Source: Cyanobium usitatum str. Tous
GTDB lineage: Bacteria > Cyanobacteriota > Cyanobacteriia > PCC-6307 > Cyanobiaceae
Reading direction: 5' to 3'
Length of the DNA stretch: 64,000 nt
Assembly (NCBI RefSeq): GCF_003011885.1
Contig: NZ_PXXO01000005.1
Location: 1 to 64,000, forward strand
The translations under genes and the position numbers were made by a program. The notes beneath the pieces are model-generated. The model searched no databases, was not told the DNA's origin, and worked only from the letters and a program-made list of their open reading frames with translations. Shown here in pieces: positions 8,497-16,726 of the stretch (positions are counted from its first letter, which is position 1; each line of letters opens with the position of its first letter).

Positions 8497-8589
8497 TGGA
8501 TCTCAGTTATGGAACTTCGCTCTTGAAACTTAGATAGGCCACCCAGCACCCCGCGAGCTCCTAGAACCAAGGCTGCTGCAGCGATAGCC

Positions 8590-9846
8590 ATGGAGTCGAC
8601 AGGCCAGGAAGTGCTCGATTGGCAAGAGCTCGAACGCCTCGGCGCGTCCCCAGCCGATCCAGTCAACGGTCCCACCAGCGCCCAGGCCCGGCTGCGTCTG
8701 TTTGGCCAGCAGGAGGAGGCAGTGCGGGTCACTCTTTTCCGCGACCACCATGCCTGGTGCCCCTACTGCCAGAAGGTGTGGCTTTGGCTCGAAGAGAAGC
8801 GGATCCCGTACCGGATTCGCAAGGTCACCATGTTTTGCTACGGCGAAAAGGAGGCTTGGTTCAAACGGCTAGTTCCTTCGGGGATGCTGCCGGCGCTTGA
8901 GCTCGATGGCCGCCTGATCACTGAGAGCGATCGCATTCTTGAAGCCCTCGAGGGGGCCTTCGGGCCCCTGGTGCTGGGCATGAACGACCCGGCGGTGCTG
9001 CCCCTGCGGCAGTTGGAGCGATTGCTGTTCCGGGCGTGGTGCCAATGGCTCTGCAGTCCGGGGCTGCGACCCGCCCAGGAGCAAGCTGCCAGGGCGGCTT
9101 TTCAGCGCATTGCAGGCAAATTTGAGCAGGCGCTCAGCCAGCAAAGTGGGCCCTTTTTGCTTGGCGAGCTAGGCACGGCTGATCTGGTGTTCGTGCCCTA
9201 CGTGGAGCGCATGGCAGCAAGCCTGGCTTACTACAAGGGTTTTCTGCTGCGCAGCGAGCATCCGGCCATTGGCCGCTGGTTTGAGGCGCTGGAGCAGCGC
9301 CCCAGCTACCTCGGCACCCAGAGCGACTTCCACACCCATGCCCACGACCTACCGCCCCAGATGGGTGGCTGCTATGCCAGCGGAGACGCCAACCAACAAG
9401 CACTAGCCACTCAAATCGATCGGGGCCCCTGGCCCCTGGGCAGCCCCGACCCGGAAACCAGCCAAGCCGAACCGGCCAATGCGGCAGCTTTTGCCCTCAG
9501 CCGGGTGATCAAGCACCGAGCGGCAATTCTTGGCCGCAGCCCCCTGGGAGCGGAAAACTTCGATGTCCCGCTCCGCACAGCTCTCACGGCCCTGATCCAC
9601 GCCAAGCCCCTGCCAGCACCGGCGGGCTCTGCCCCTGCCCTGCGCTACCTGCGCGATCGCATCAGCGTGCCCCGGGATATGCCGCTGCATGCGGCTCGGC
9701 GCCTGCGCCAGGCCTTGGAGGCGACTGCCAGTCTCGATCCAGCGGATGGCACAGCCCAGGGGGCGCCGATTCCGGTGGGCCATCGCCGCGATCAGGATCC
9801 CCAGCCATTCCTGCGGGCCGCTACTAGCGTTTTGCCAACTGCTTAA
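8590..9846 (+). CDS. Glutathione S-transferase family protein with C-terminal extension
   Basis: 418 aa. Residues about 45-125 form a thioredoxin-like GST N-domain with [11 protein letters not shown] (CPYC redox/glutathione motif) and the cis-proline/ESD pattern ([17 protein letters not shown]). Residues about 140-250 form an all-helical GST C-domain. The final 160 residues (after QMGGCYAS) are an extension seen in cyanobacterial and plant-type homologues, without a function I can name. Substrate unknown. It is divergent from cpcB across 93 nt. The ATG at 8590 is used. The next gene starts 7 nt after the stop. Confidence 0.75.
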   Translation: MESTGQEVLDWQELERLGASPADPVNGPTSAQARLRLFGQQEEAVRVTLFRDHHAWCPYCQKVWLWLEEKRIPYRIRKVTMFCYGEKEAWFKRLVPSGMLPALELDGRLITESDRILEALEGAFGPLVLGMNDPAVLPLRQLERLLFRAWCQWLCSPGLRPAQEQAARAAFQRIAGKFEQALSQQSGPFLLGELGTADLVFVPYVERMAASLAYYKGFLLRSEHPAIGRWFEALEQRPSYLGTQSDFHTHAHDLPPQMGGCYASGDANQQALATQIDRGPWPLGSPDPETSQAEPANAAAFALSRVIKHRAAILGRSPLGAENFDVPLRTALTALIHAKPLPAPAGSAPALRYLRDRISVPRDMPLHAARRLRQALEATASLDPADGTAQGAPIPVGHRRDQDPQPFLRAATSVLPTA

Positions 9847-9853
9847 TGCCCTA

Positions 9854-10435
9854 GTGCCTGTGCCCCGTCTTCGACGCGTCGCCGTTGCGCTCGGCTGGGC
9901 CCTGGCCAGCTGCATTGCCGGGGCGCCCGCACTCTCGCCGCTTGCGATCCCCGCCGCTGGCGCCCTTGAACTCCGGGGCGTCACCTACTTCAGCAAGGCT
10001 CCCTGGAAGGTGGACCTGGTGAGCTACTACACCACTGTCTGGCAGACCGGTGCGGAGTACTACTTCACGATCACGCTCGATCCGGAGGCGGGGGTGGCCC
10101 TCGGCGGTCTGACGATTCAGCAGACCCGCGGCGTTGATACCAGCTTTCCATTCTTTGTGGATCGCACCTCAGCTTTTTTGGGCCGGCCGCGCCAGCAGGG
10201 TCCCCGCGTGCCGGTGCAGGCCCAGTTCGATAGCGATGCGCGCCGCTTCACCCTCAGCTTCCCTGAGCCCATTAAGCCCGGAAGCACGCTCACCGTTGTG
10301 CTCAAGCCCTGGAACAACCCGGCTGTCTCCGACACCTACATGTTCCAGGTGTCGGCCTACCCAGCCGGTCCCAACCCCTCGCCAGCGTCGCTGGGATTTG
10401 GCACCCTGCGGATCTACGACCCTGATTGGCGCTGA
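9854..10435 (+). CDS. Exported DUF2808 domain protein
   Basis: About 193 aa. A basic N-terminus (PRLRRVAVALGW) followed by a hydrophobic stretch and small residues (SPLAIPAAGA) indicates a Sec signal peptide. The mature part resembles cyanobacterial DUF2808 proteins: YYFTITLDPEAG, an immunoglobulin-like beta pattern, LKPGST-like IKPGSTLTVVLKPWNNP, and a terminal GTLRIYD. Function is unknown; a cell-surface role is inferred. The start is uncertain: GTG at 9854 or 9860. The open frame extends further upstream inside the GST gene, which is unlikely to be coding. It lies in the same run of plus-strand genes as the LytM protein. Confidence 0.7.
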   Translation: MPVPRLRRVAVALGWALASCIAGAPALSPLAIPAAGALELRGVTYFSKAPWKVDLVSYYTTVWQTGAEYYFTITLDPEAGVALGGLTIQQTRGVDTSFPFFVDRTSAFLGRPRQQGPRVPVQAQFDSDARRFTLSFPEPIKPGSTLTVVLKPWNNPAVSDTYMFQVSAYPAGPNPSPASLGFGTLRIYDPDWR

Positions 10436-10452
10436 GCCAGATCCCCTGAGCC

Positions 10453-11085
10453 ATGACCCACCGGAGCTGGCCCGCGCTTTTGCCGTTGTTTTTGGCAGCG
10501 GTTGTGGGCCAGTCGTCGCTGCGGGCCCAGACCGCGATGCCCCAGGAGCTGCCGGGCCACGTTTCAGTGCCGGATGTGCGGCTCCCCGGATCGGAGGGAT
10601 CTCTGGCCCGAGGCGCCTTGCCGGCACCAGGGCTGGATCCGGCGGCGCCGCCCCTGGCTTACCCGTTGGCCCAGCCCGCCGAAAGCCTGGACCCCTGGGG
10701 CTGGCGCTACTCGGAGCGCCGCTCGGCCTGGCGGCTGCACACCGGCATTGATCTGGCGGCGCCGCAGGGCACGGTGGTACTCGCCTCCCGGGCCGGACGG
10801 GTGCTGCTGGTGGAGTCGATCAGTGGCTACGGCACCACCGTGCTGCTGGACCATGGCGAGGGTTGGCAGACGCTCTATGCCCATCTGCACGAGGCCATCG
10901 TGGTGAACGGCGTCTGGCTGGAGCAGGGGCAACCCCTGGGCATGGTGGGCATGACCGGCTCGGCGACGGGTCCCCATCTGCACTTCGAACTGCGTCGCCA
11001 GGGCGCCGAGTTGCTGGCCCTGGATCCCACACCCCACCTGCCGCCCCCATCCCTACCCCCGGTGCTTGCCACAATCAGCCCGTAA
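10453..11085 (+). CDS. Exported M23 (LytM-type) peptidase
   Basis: 210 aa with a signal peptide (WPALLPLFLAAVVGQSSLRAQ) and a C-terminal M23 zinc peptidase domain. Zinc and catalytic motifs are HTGIDLAAPQG (H and D ligands), YAHLH and GPHLHFELR (HxH). These enzymes cut peptidoglycan cross-links in the periplasm, or act as activators of amidases when degenerate; here all ligands are present. The exact bond cut is not predictable. It follows the DUF2808 gene by 17 nt. A second M23 protein is encoded at 58937-59560. Confidence 0.85.
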   Translation: MTHRSWPALLPLFLAAVVGQSSLRAQTAMPQELPGHVSVPDVRLPGSEGSLARGALPAPGLDPAAPPLAYPLAQPAESLDPWGWRYSERRSAWRLHTGIDLAAPQGTVVLASRAGRVLLVESISGYGTTVLLDHGEGWQTLYAHLHEAIVVNGVWLEQGQPLGMVGMTGSATGPHLHFELRRQGAELLALDPTPHLPPPSLPPVLATISP

Positions 11086-11101
11086 TTGCGCCACACGCCC
11101 C

Positions 11102-11380
11102 ATGCAAGCCCAGTGGAATGGTCAGGTGATTGCCAGCAGCGATGACATCGTCAAGGTCGACGGCAACGCCTATTTCCCCGCCGCAGCCCTTGACCCCGAC
11201 TCCATCCGCCCCTCCACCCACACCAGCGTGTGCGGTTGGAAAGGCACGGCTCACTACTACGACCTGGTGGTAAACGGTCAGGTGAACGCCAATGCGGTCT
11301 GGTTTTATCCAGAGCCCAAGGAGGCTGCCGCCAACATCCGCGGCCGGGTGGCCTTCTGGAAGGGCGTGCAGGTGACCTAA
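11102..11380 (+). CDS. DUF427 domain protein
   Basis: 92 aa covering one DUF427 domain: an N-terminal WNGQVIASS strand, VDGNAYFPAAALD, the conserved STHTSVCGWKGTAHYYDLVV block, and YPEPKEAAANIRGRVAFWKGV. Proteins of this family occur widely in bacteria and fungi and their biochemical role is not established. The ATG at 11102 gives the standard length. An in-frame GTG at 11066 would overlap the upstream peptidase gene and adds nothing conserved. Confidence 0.8.
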   Translation: MQAQWNGQVIASSDDIVKVDGNAYFPAAALDPDSIRPSTHTSVCGWKGTAHYYDLVVNGQVNANAVWFYPEPKEAAANIRGRVAFWKGVQVT

Positions 11381-11426
11381 ATAAGCCGTCTCGCGCAACT
11401 AGGGAGAGTTGGCAGCAGCAAGGGAT

Positions 11427-11663
11427 TCAGCAACCAGGAAATCGCAGGGTGCGCCAGTCGCCGCTGGCAGTACTCACTTCAACGCCAATCTCCACAGGCC
11501 CTGAGCTGCCACCGCAGTGGTCGTTCCACCAGCCAAGCGCTTCGCTCCATGCGGCATCGAGGGATTCGTAGAGGTCGTCGAGCACCGGATGGGGGGCGCC
11601 CTGACGATCGACTAGGCGGTAGATCCGCACGTGGCTGGGGGATTGGGTACGCACTGCTGGCAT
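11427..11663 (-). CDS. Small conserved-looking protein of unknown function
   Basis: 78 aa from the ATG at 11663 (MPAVRTQSPSHVRIYRLVDR). Mixed alpha/beta composition, no membrane segment or signal peptide, Trp-rich middle (AWSEALGWWND). The length and even composition look like a genuine cytosolic protein, and short proteins of this style occur in picocyanobacteria, but I cannot assign a family. It sits between the convergent DUF427 gene and glnN. An upstream in-frame start at 11693 would add ten residues. Confidence 0.5.
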   Translation of the reverse strand: MPAVRTQSPSHVRIYRLVDRQGAPHPVLDDLYESLDAAWSEALGWWNDHCGGSSGPVEIGVEVSTASGDWRTLRFPGC

Positions 11664-11766
11664 GTCTGGCTTCGCTGCTCTGCTGGTAATCATGGCCCTT
11701 GTGCCAGATCGAAACTGTCACCTTCACAACATCTTCCGGTGTTGCAGGTTGCTAGGCCGCCAGGCA

Positions 11767-13935
11767 TCAACGTATGAACAGCATCTCCTGGTAGCTGGGC
11801 AGGGGCCAGAGGTCGTCGTCGACCAAGCCTTCCAGACCATCAACCGCCACGCGCAGGTCTCCGATTAGCGGCATCAGGCTGTCGGCGCAGTGACGCATGT
11901 GGGCTTCGGTGCCGTGGGGCGCGGCATGTAGGGACTGATCGAGGCTCTCGCAACCGTTGTTGAGCTGCTCAAGCAGTTCGCCCAACTGATTGCGCAATTT
12001 GAGATTGGGATGCAGGCCCATCGCCTGCTGCTCCTGTAGGGCCTGGCCCAGCTCGCCTAGATAGCGCACAGCAGCTGGATATACCTGGGTGCGAGCGATC
12101 TGCAGGGCCAGCTTTGCCTCCACTTCAATCGCCAGCACGTACTGCTCGGCGTACACCTCAAAGCGGCTCTCAAGCTCCACCGCACTGAGCACTCCTTGGC
12201 GCTCAAACAGCTCGCGCACCTCCTGGCGCTGCAGCACTGGCAAGGCATCGGCGCAGGTGCGCAGGTTTTCCAGGCCACGCTCTTCGACAGCCAGGCGATG
12301 CCATTCGCTGGAGTAGCCGTCGCCGCCAAACACGACGGAGCCGTGCTCGCGCATCACCTGCTGGAGCACGTTGAAGGCCGCTTCTCCTAGGGCGGTGCCG
12401 CTTTCAAGCTGGCTCTGCAGCCGATCGGCAATCCAGCCGATCGAATCGGCCAGCACCGTGTTCATCGCCACCAGGGGCCCGGCTACCGATTGGTTGGAGC
12501 CAACGGCGCGGAATTCAAAGCGGTTGCCGGTGAAAGCAAATGGTGAGGTGCGGTTGCGATCGCCAGGGTCTTTGGTGAATTCCGGCAGGGTGTCCACCCC
12601 CAGGGTCATGACGCCGCCTTTGGCGGAACTCTGCAGGTTGCCCTCGCGGATCTGGTTGAACACGTCCTCGAGCTGGCTGCCCAAATACACCGAGATGATC
12701 GCCGGGGGAGCTTCATTGGCACCAAGGCGGTGGTCGTTGCCGGCGGTCGCCACCACCGAGCGCAGCAGTGGTCCGTAGCTGTGAACGCCGCGAATTACGG
12801 CGGCGCAGAACAGCAGGAACTGCAGGTTGTCATGGGGGGTCTGGCCGGGGTCGAGCAGGTTGCCCTGGGTGGCGTTGCCGATCGACCAGTTGACGTGCTT
12901 ACCCGAGCCGTTGATCCCCGCGAAGGGCTTTTCGTGCAGCAGGCAGGAGAAGCCGTGCTTTTTGGCCGTGCTCTTGAGCACGGTCATGGTGAGCTGCTGG
13001 TGGTCGGTCGCGACGTTGGCGGCTTCGAAGTAGGGCGCAATTTCAAATTGACCAGGTGCCACCTCGTTGTGGCGGGTCTTGGCGGGAACGCCCAGGCGAT
13101 AGAGCTGCTGCTCCACGTCCTGCATGAACACCTGCACTCGCTCGGGGATGGCGCCGAAGTAGTGGTCGTCGAATTGCTGGCCCTTGGCGGGCGGGGCGCC
13201 AAACAGGGTGCGGCCAGCGAGGAGTAGGTCTGGGCGCAGGGCGACGAAGGCGTTGTCGACCAGGAAATACTCCTGCTCGGCGCCGCAGCTGGAGTTCACC
13301 GGAGCTATGTCGGTTTCACCGAGTAGACGCAGCAGGCGCTGGGCCTGTCGGTTCATCGCGGCGTTGGAGCGCAGCAGCGGCGTTTTTTTATCTAGGGCCT
13401 CACCGGTCCAGGAAACGAAAACGGTGGGAATGCAAAGGGTGACCCCATTGGGGGTCTGCATCAGGTAGGCGGGGCTGGTGATGTCCCAAGCGGTGTAGCC
13501 GCGGGCCTCAAAGGTGGAGCGGATGCCGCCATTGGGGAAGGAGGAGCCGTCGGGCTCGCCCTGCACCAGCAGCTTGCCGGTGAATTCGGTGATCACCCGA
13601 CCATCACTTTTGGGCGAAATGAAGCCGTCGTGCTTCTCGGCGGTGGAGTTGGTGAGCGGATAAAAAACGTGGGCGTAATACAGCGCTCCACGACCGGTAG
13701 CCCAGGTCTTCATGGCGTCGGCCACGGCGTTAGCCAACGACAAATCGAGCTTGCCGCCCTCCCGGATGGTGCGCTGGATCGACTTAAAGATCCGTCCAGG
13801 CAAGGCCTCCTTCATCGCCTGAAGGCCGAATACATCGCTAGCCCACAGCTCATCGAAGGGGGCGGCAGCAGTTGTCGCCACCGGGCGTCGCCGCTGAATC
13901 TGCTGCAGGGCGGCGTAACGGTGCGAGCTGGGCAT
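11767..13935 (-). CDS. glnN: Glutamine synthetase type III
   Basis: ATP-dependent ligation of ammonium to glutamate, the entry step of nitrogen assimilation; GSIII forms dodecamers unrelated in size to GSI. 722 aa, the normal GSIII length. I see the GSIII N-domain ([11 protein letters not shown]), the long beta-grasp region, EQEYFLVD (metal-binding Glu), [14 protein letters not shown], and [13 protein letters not shown] with the catalytic-domain His. The C-terminal third is the helical GSIII-specific extension. A perfect NtcA box lies 58 nt upstream, matching the known nitrogen-starvation induction of cyanobacterial glnN. GSI (glnA) is expected elsewhere. Confidence 0.95.
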   Translation of the reverse strand: MPSSHRYAALQQIQRRRPVATTAAAPFDELWASDVFGLQAMKEALPGRIFKSIQRTIREGGKLDLSLANAVADAMKTWATGRGALYYAHVFYPLTNSTAEKHDGFISPKSDGRVITEFTGKLLVQGEPDGSSFPNGGIRSTFEARGYTAWDITSPAYLMQTPNGVTLCIPTVFVSWTGEALDKKTPLLRSNAAMNRQAQRLLRLLGETDIAPVNSSCGAEQEYFLVDNAFVALRPDLLLAGRTLFGAPPAKGQQFDDHYFGAIPERVQVFMQDVEQQLYRLGVPAKTRHNEVAPGQFEIAPYFEAANVATDHQQLTMTVLKSTAKKHGFSCLLHEKPFAGINGSGKHVNWSIGNATQGNLLDPGQTPHDNLQFLLFCAAVIRGVHSYGPLLRSVVATAGNDHRLGANEAPPAIISVYLGSQLEDVFNQIREGNLQSSAKGGVMTLGVDTLPEFTKDPGDRNRTSPFAFTGNRFEFRAVGSNQSVAGPLVAMNTVLADSIGWIADRLQSQLESGTALGEAAFNVLQQVMREHGSVVFGGDGYSSEWHRLAVEERGLENLRTCADALPVLQRQEVRELFERQGVLSAVELESRFEVYAEQYVLAIEVEAKLALQIARTQVYPAAVRYLGELGQALQEQQAMGLHPNLKLRNQLGELLEQLNNGCESLDQSLHAAPHGTEAHMRHCADSLMPLIGDLRVAVDGLEGLVDDDLWPLPSYQEMLFIR

Positions 13936-13992
13936 GGGATCGATTTGAAAAGGCCTATGGGGGCATCCAATGCGGCAATCCCGCCCTCTTAT

Positions 13993-14006
13993 GTAGCCGT
14001 TGCTAC
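13993..14006 (-). promoter_or_regulatory. NtcA-binding site of glnN
   Basis: The sequence is GTA-GCCGTTGC-TAC, a perfect match to the NtcA consensus GTA-N8-TAC. On the minus strand a -10-like TTGGAT lies 22 nt downstream (expected TA-N3-T at 22-23 nt), and the glnN ATG follows. This is the standard class II NtcA-activated promoter layout. Confidence 0.8.
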
Positions 14007-14063
14007 AAAATCACTCCCTGCGTTCGAGGGCTGGTGGCTACGGCGACAGACAGACCGGCCAGC

Positions 14064-14459
14064 TCAGATCAAGTAACGGCGAATGCTGGGACGACTCCAG
14101 AACACCAGCGCAGCAGTGGTAGCCGCCCAAAGCAAACCAGACAGCACTGCGGTGAGCAATCGCCCCTCACTGAGCAGCGCCATGCGCACGATTCCGTAAG
14201 GCAGCCCCACCGCCAGGGCCATAGACAGGGCCACGATCGCCAGGATCTGTCCCCAGGCACGCCACTTGAGCAGGGCGATCGAGCCCACCAGGCCCACCAC
14301 GGCCGTAGGCAGCACGGCACTGGCGCCCACAACGAGATTGGCCGTGCGCCAGGTGGGATCCAGCAGGATTACCGCCAGGCCGAGGGGAATGGCCAGGCCA
14401 TTGGCCACCAAACCCAGGCGAGCCAGGGTCACGTAGCCGCGGGGGGGCTGCTGCAACAT
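14064..14459 (-). CDS. Small integral membrane protein, unknown function
   Basis: 131 aa with four hydrophobic segments (around residues 14-34, 42-64, 70-90 and 103-122) separated by short loops, starting MLQQPPRGYVTLARLGLV. No catalytic motif is visible and I cannot name the family. It starts 52 nt from the divergent radical SAM gene. Its stop is 57 nt before the NtcA box of glnN, so it is on the same strand as glnN but probably a separate unit. Confidence 0.6.
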   Translation of the reverse strand: MLQQPPRGYVTLARLGLVANGLAIPLGLAVILLDPTWRTANLVVGASAVLPTAVVGLVGSIALLKWRAWGQILAIVALSMALAVGLPYGIVRMALLSEGRLLTAVLSGLLWAATTAALVFWSRPSIRRYLI

Positions 14460-14511
14460 CGCAAACTCGGTGCCAGCGACTCACCATGCTCGTTCATGGG
14501 TAGGCGGCAGG

Positions 14512-15525
14512 ATGGTGGTGTTCGCAAATGGACGGGGATTGCAACTCCATTCCGCCCCGCCCTTAACAGCAGCCCAAGGGCCAGCAACGGCCTTCCCGCC
14601 GCTGCAGCGGGGACCCCTGACAACCCTGCAGGTGAACCTCGGTTACCGCTGTAACCAGGCCTGCAGCCACTGCCACGTCAACGCTGGACCATCCCGCACC
14701 GAAATGATGGATCCGGCCACCCTGGCCCTGATCCCGCATGTTCTGGCGGCTCGCCAGCTGAGCTGCCTCGACCTCACCGGTGGAGCGCCGGAGCTCCATC
14801 CCCAGTTCAGGGAGCTGGTGGTGGCTGCCCGCCAGCTTGGCGTCGAGGTGCTCGATCGCTGCAACCTCACGATTCTGTCGGAACCCGGCCAGGCTGATTT
14901 AGCCCGTTTCCTGGCGGATCAGGGCGTCACGGTGGTGGCCTCCCTGCCCTGCTACGCCGCCGAAAATGTTGATCGCCAGCGAGGCAGCGGCGTGTTTGAG
15001 CGCAGCATCGAGGCTCTACGTCAGCTCAATGCCCTTGGCTACGGCCAGCCAGGCAGCGGCCTCGAGCTGCAGCTCGTCTACAACCCCCAGGGGCCGGTCC
15101 TACCCCCTCCCCAAGCCCAGCTGGAGGCCGACTACCGCCGGGTGCTCGCCGCCGACTTCGGGGTGGTGTTCACCAGCCTCTACGCCCTTGCCAATATGCC
15201 GATCCAGCGTTTTGCCAGCTGGCTTCAAGCCCAGGGAAAGCTGGAGGCCTACCAAGCCCTGTTGCAAAACAAGCACTGCGGCGCGAATCTCGAGCGGGTC
15301 ATGTGTCGCTCCTTGATCAGTGTCGACTGGCAGGGCTGGCTTTATGACTGCGATTTCAACCAGCAGCTTGGGCTGAGCGCAGCTGGCCGGCCCAGGCGCC
15401 ATCTTGGCGAACTGCTGGGCTGGGATCCGCAGGGAGATGGGGTAGCAGTGGCGGATCATTGCTTTGGCTGCACGGCCGGAGGGGGCTCCAGCTGCGGCGG
15501 GGCCCTAAGCCGCGCCACGGGCTGA
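14512..15525 (+). CDS. arsS: Radical SAM protein, ArsS-like (arsenosugar biosynthesis family)
   Basis: 337 aa. An N-terminal radical SAM domain carries the 4Fe-4S motif CNQACSHC (CxxxCxxC) after LQVNLGYR, then the glycine-rich LDLTGGAPELHP SAM-binding strand. The C-terminal region has conserved cysteines (NKHCG, MCRSL, LYDCDFNQ, HCFGCTAG, SSCGG), matching the DUF3641 part of ArsS proteins. ArsS is proposed to make dimethylarsinoyl-5-deoxyribose-type arsenosugars with the methyltransferase ArsM. No arsM is adjacent here. I use the ATG at 14512 (MVVFANGRGLQLHS); an upstream GTG at 14470 sits too close to the divergent gene. Confidence 0.75.
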   Translation: MVVFANGRGLQLHSAPPLTAAQGPATAFPPLQRGPLTTLQVNLGYRCNQACSHCHVNAGPSRTEMMDPATLALIPHVLAARQLSCLDLTGGAPELHPQFRELVVAARQLGVEVLDRCNLTILSEPGQADLARFLADQGVTVVASLPCYAAENVDRQRGSGVFERSIEALRQLNALGYGQPGSGLELQLVYNPQGPVLPPPQAQLEADYRRVLAADFGVVFTSLYALANMPIQRFASWLQAQGKLEAYQALLQNKHCGANLERVMCRSLISVDWQGWLYDCDFNQQLGLSAAGRPRRHLGELLGWDPQGDGVAVADHCFGCTAGGGSSCGGALSRATG

Positions 15526-15566
15526 ATACCTCCTGGCCAAGATAAAAATTTTCAGCCTCTTCTCAG

Positions 15567-15594
15567 TTGGCTTTTCGAGTCGCCTCAGTACAAT
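15567..15594 (+). promoter_or_regulatory. Candidate sigma-70 promoter for the PilZ gene
   Basis: TTGGCT (15567-15572), a 16-nt spacer and TACAAT (15589-15594) resemble a group 1 sigma promoter. It lies 65 nt upstream of the ATG of the PilZ gene in an otherwise gene-free spacer. Confidence 0.45.
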
Positions 15595-15658
15595 GGATCA
15601 AATTACTGGGTGATGTGCACACGCGGATGTTTACTAATATCCGGCTGCATTTGACTTG

Positions 15659-16066
15659 ATGCCGGATCCTTCCCCAAGGAAAGAGGAAAGGCACATCGTG
15701 CCCTCAATAAGCATGACAATTCAGATCGACTTTTATGTCGATCCGATTTCGTTTATTGGTCGCCTTTGGGATGTGAGCTCCTCTGGTGCCTGCCTGCTGT
15801 TTCCCATACGCGAGCCTGTAGTGCCTGGTTTGGTCGGCACCCTCACGATTCAACACCCCATCTTTGGCGATCCGATCCGGCTGCGGGCCAGTTCCCTCTG
15901 GGTCGATCGGCTGGAGTCAGCCTCCTATGTGGGGGTACGGTTTCTTGAAACCGTCGACTTCAACACCACCTTTTTGAAAGTGCTGATGCGCCGCAGCGGT
16001 GGCTATACGCCCGTGGGTAGTTTTGGCGATCTTCTCTCTGGCACGGCATTCGGCAGCTTCACTTGA
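15659..16066 (+). CDS. PilZ domain protein (putative c-di-GMP receptor)
   Basis: 135 aa, a single PilZ domain. The two c-di-GMP binding signatures are present: RKEER (RxxxR) near residue 8 and DVSSSG (D/NxSxxG) near residue 41, followed by the beta-barrel (LTIQHP...RLRASSLWVDR...YVGVRF). Such stand-alone domains couple cyclic-di-GMP to motility, adhesion or polysaccharide production. The next gene overlaps by 4 nt (TTGA) and encodes an exported protein, so the two are probably co-translated. The ATG at 15659 is used; the TTG just before it is less likely. Confidence 0.78.
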   Translation: MPDPSPRKEERHIVPSISMTIQIDFYVDPISFIGRLWDVSSSGACLLFPIREPVVPGLVGTLTIQHPIFGDPIRLRASSLWVDRLESASYVGVRFLETVDFNTTFLKVLMRRSGGYTPVGSFGDLLSGTAFGSFT

Positions 16067-16656
16067 GCAAGCAGCACCTTCGCCCAGCCCTGCTGATGAT
16101 CCTTGGGCTGGGCTGGCTGCTTGCCAACTCTGCCCAGGCCCTGCAGCGGCCGGTGGAGCCAGTAGCGGTCTGCGTGGTGACCCCCCGGGTGGAGCCGGTG
16201 ACAGAAGGGGATGCCATTGGCCTGGTGCCCACACCCATGCCCCTGCTCGTAGTGGTCGAACCTCTGCTGGAGCTCCGCATCGAGCGCCAGGGCCTGCTGG
16301 TTTGGCAGCAGCTTGCACCTGCCGGGCGCCCCTTCCGCGCACCCCTGGCCTGGCCCCTGGCCCCGATTGCCCCCGGCGAGGTGGTGCTGCTGCGTCTGAG
16401 ACCTGAGCAGGCGGCAGAGGGCAGCTTTGCCCAGGTGCAACTAGTGGGTGCGGACGCCGAGCGGATGGCCCGCACCGCGGCCCTGATCCTCTCCCTAGGC
16501 CAGAGCCCCCCTGCCTGGCTGGCAGCGATCGAAACGGCCCTGGAAGCTGGAGATGTGTCGCTGGCCTGGGCCCTGCTGTTTGAACCCCAGCTCCCCGATG
16601 CAGGCGATTTAGCCGCCCTGCGCAACGAGGTGGTGCGCAGGGGCTGCGGCGATTGA
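16063..16656 (+). CDS. Exported protein of unknown function, coupled to the PilZ gene
   Basis: 197 aa from a TTG at 16063 that overlaps the PilZ stop codon (TTGA). The N-terminus has a basic start (SKQHLRPALL), a hydrophobic core and NSAQA-L, a good Sec signal peptide. An ATG at 16096 is the alternative start but would lose the basic residues. The mature part is Pro/Leu-rich (PVEPVAVCVVTPRVEPV, PTPMPLLVVVEPLLEL) with a helical C-terminus. No family recognised. Overlap with the PilZ gene suggests a shared surface-related role. Confidence 0.6.
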   Translation: MSKQHLRPALLMILGLGWLLANSAQALQRPVEPVAVCVVTPRVEPVTEGDAIGLVPTPMPLLVVVEPLLELRIERQGLLVWQQLAPAGRPFRAPLAWPLAPIAPGEVVLLRLRPEQAAEGSFAQVQLVGADAERMARTAALILSLGQSPPAWLAAIETALEAGDVSLAWALLFEPQLPDAGDLAALRNEVVRRGCGD

Positions 16657-16677
16657 CCTGCGACCACAATGCAAGAG

Positions 16678-16691
16678 GGTACAGGTGTACT
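16678..16691 (+). promoter_or_regulatory. LexA (SOS) box upstream of the umuD-like gene
   Basis: GGTAC-AGGT-GTACT fits the GTAC-N4-GTAC core and, as I recall it, the published cyanobacterial LexA motif (RGTACNNNDGTWCB). It lies 36 nt upstream of the ATG at 16727, where a repressor would cover the promoter. The box overlaps an in-frame GTG at 16685, which argues for the downstream start of the gene. Confidence 0.75.
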
Positions 16692-16726
16692 GTTTTGCGC
16701 TAGTGTGTCGGTCTTCGGGGATTGCC

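Noticed and set aside
12730-13227. Plus-strand 165-aa open frame
   Set aside because: Antisense shadow of glnN; Val/Gly/His-rich composition typical of reverse frames in GC-rich DNA.
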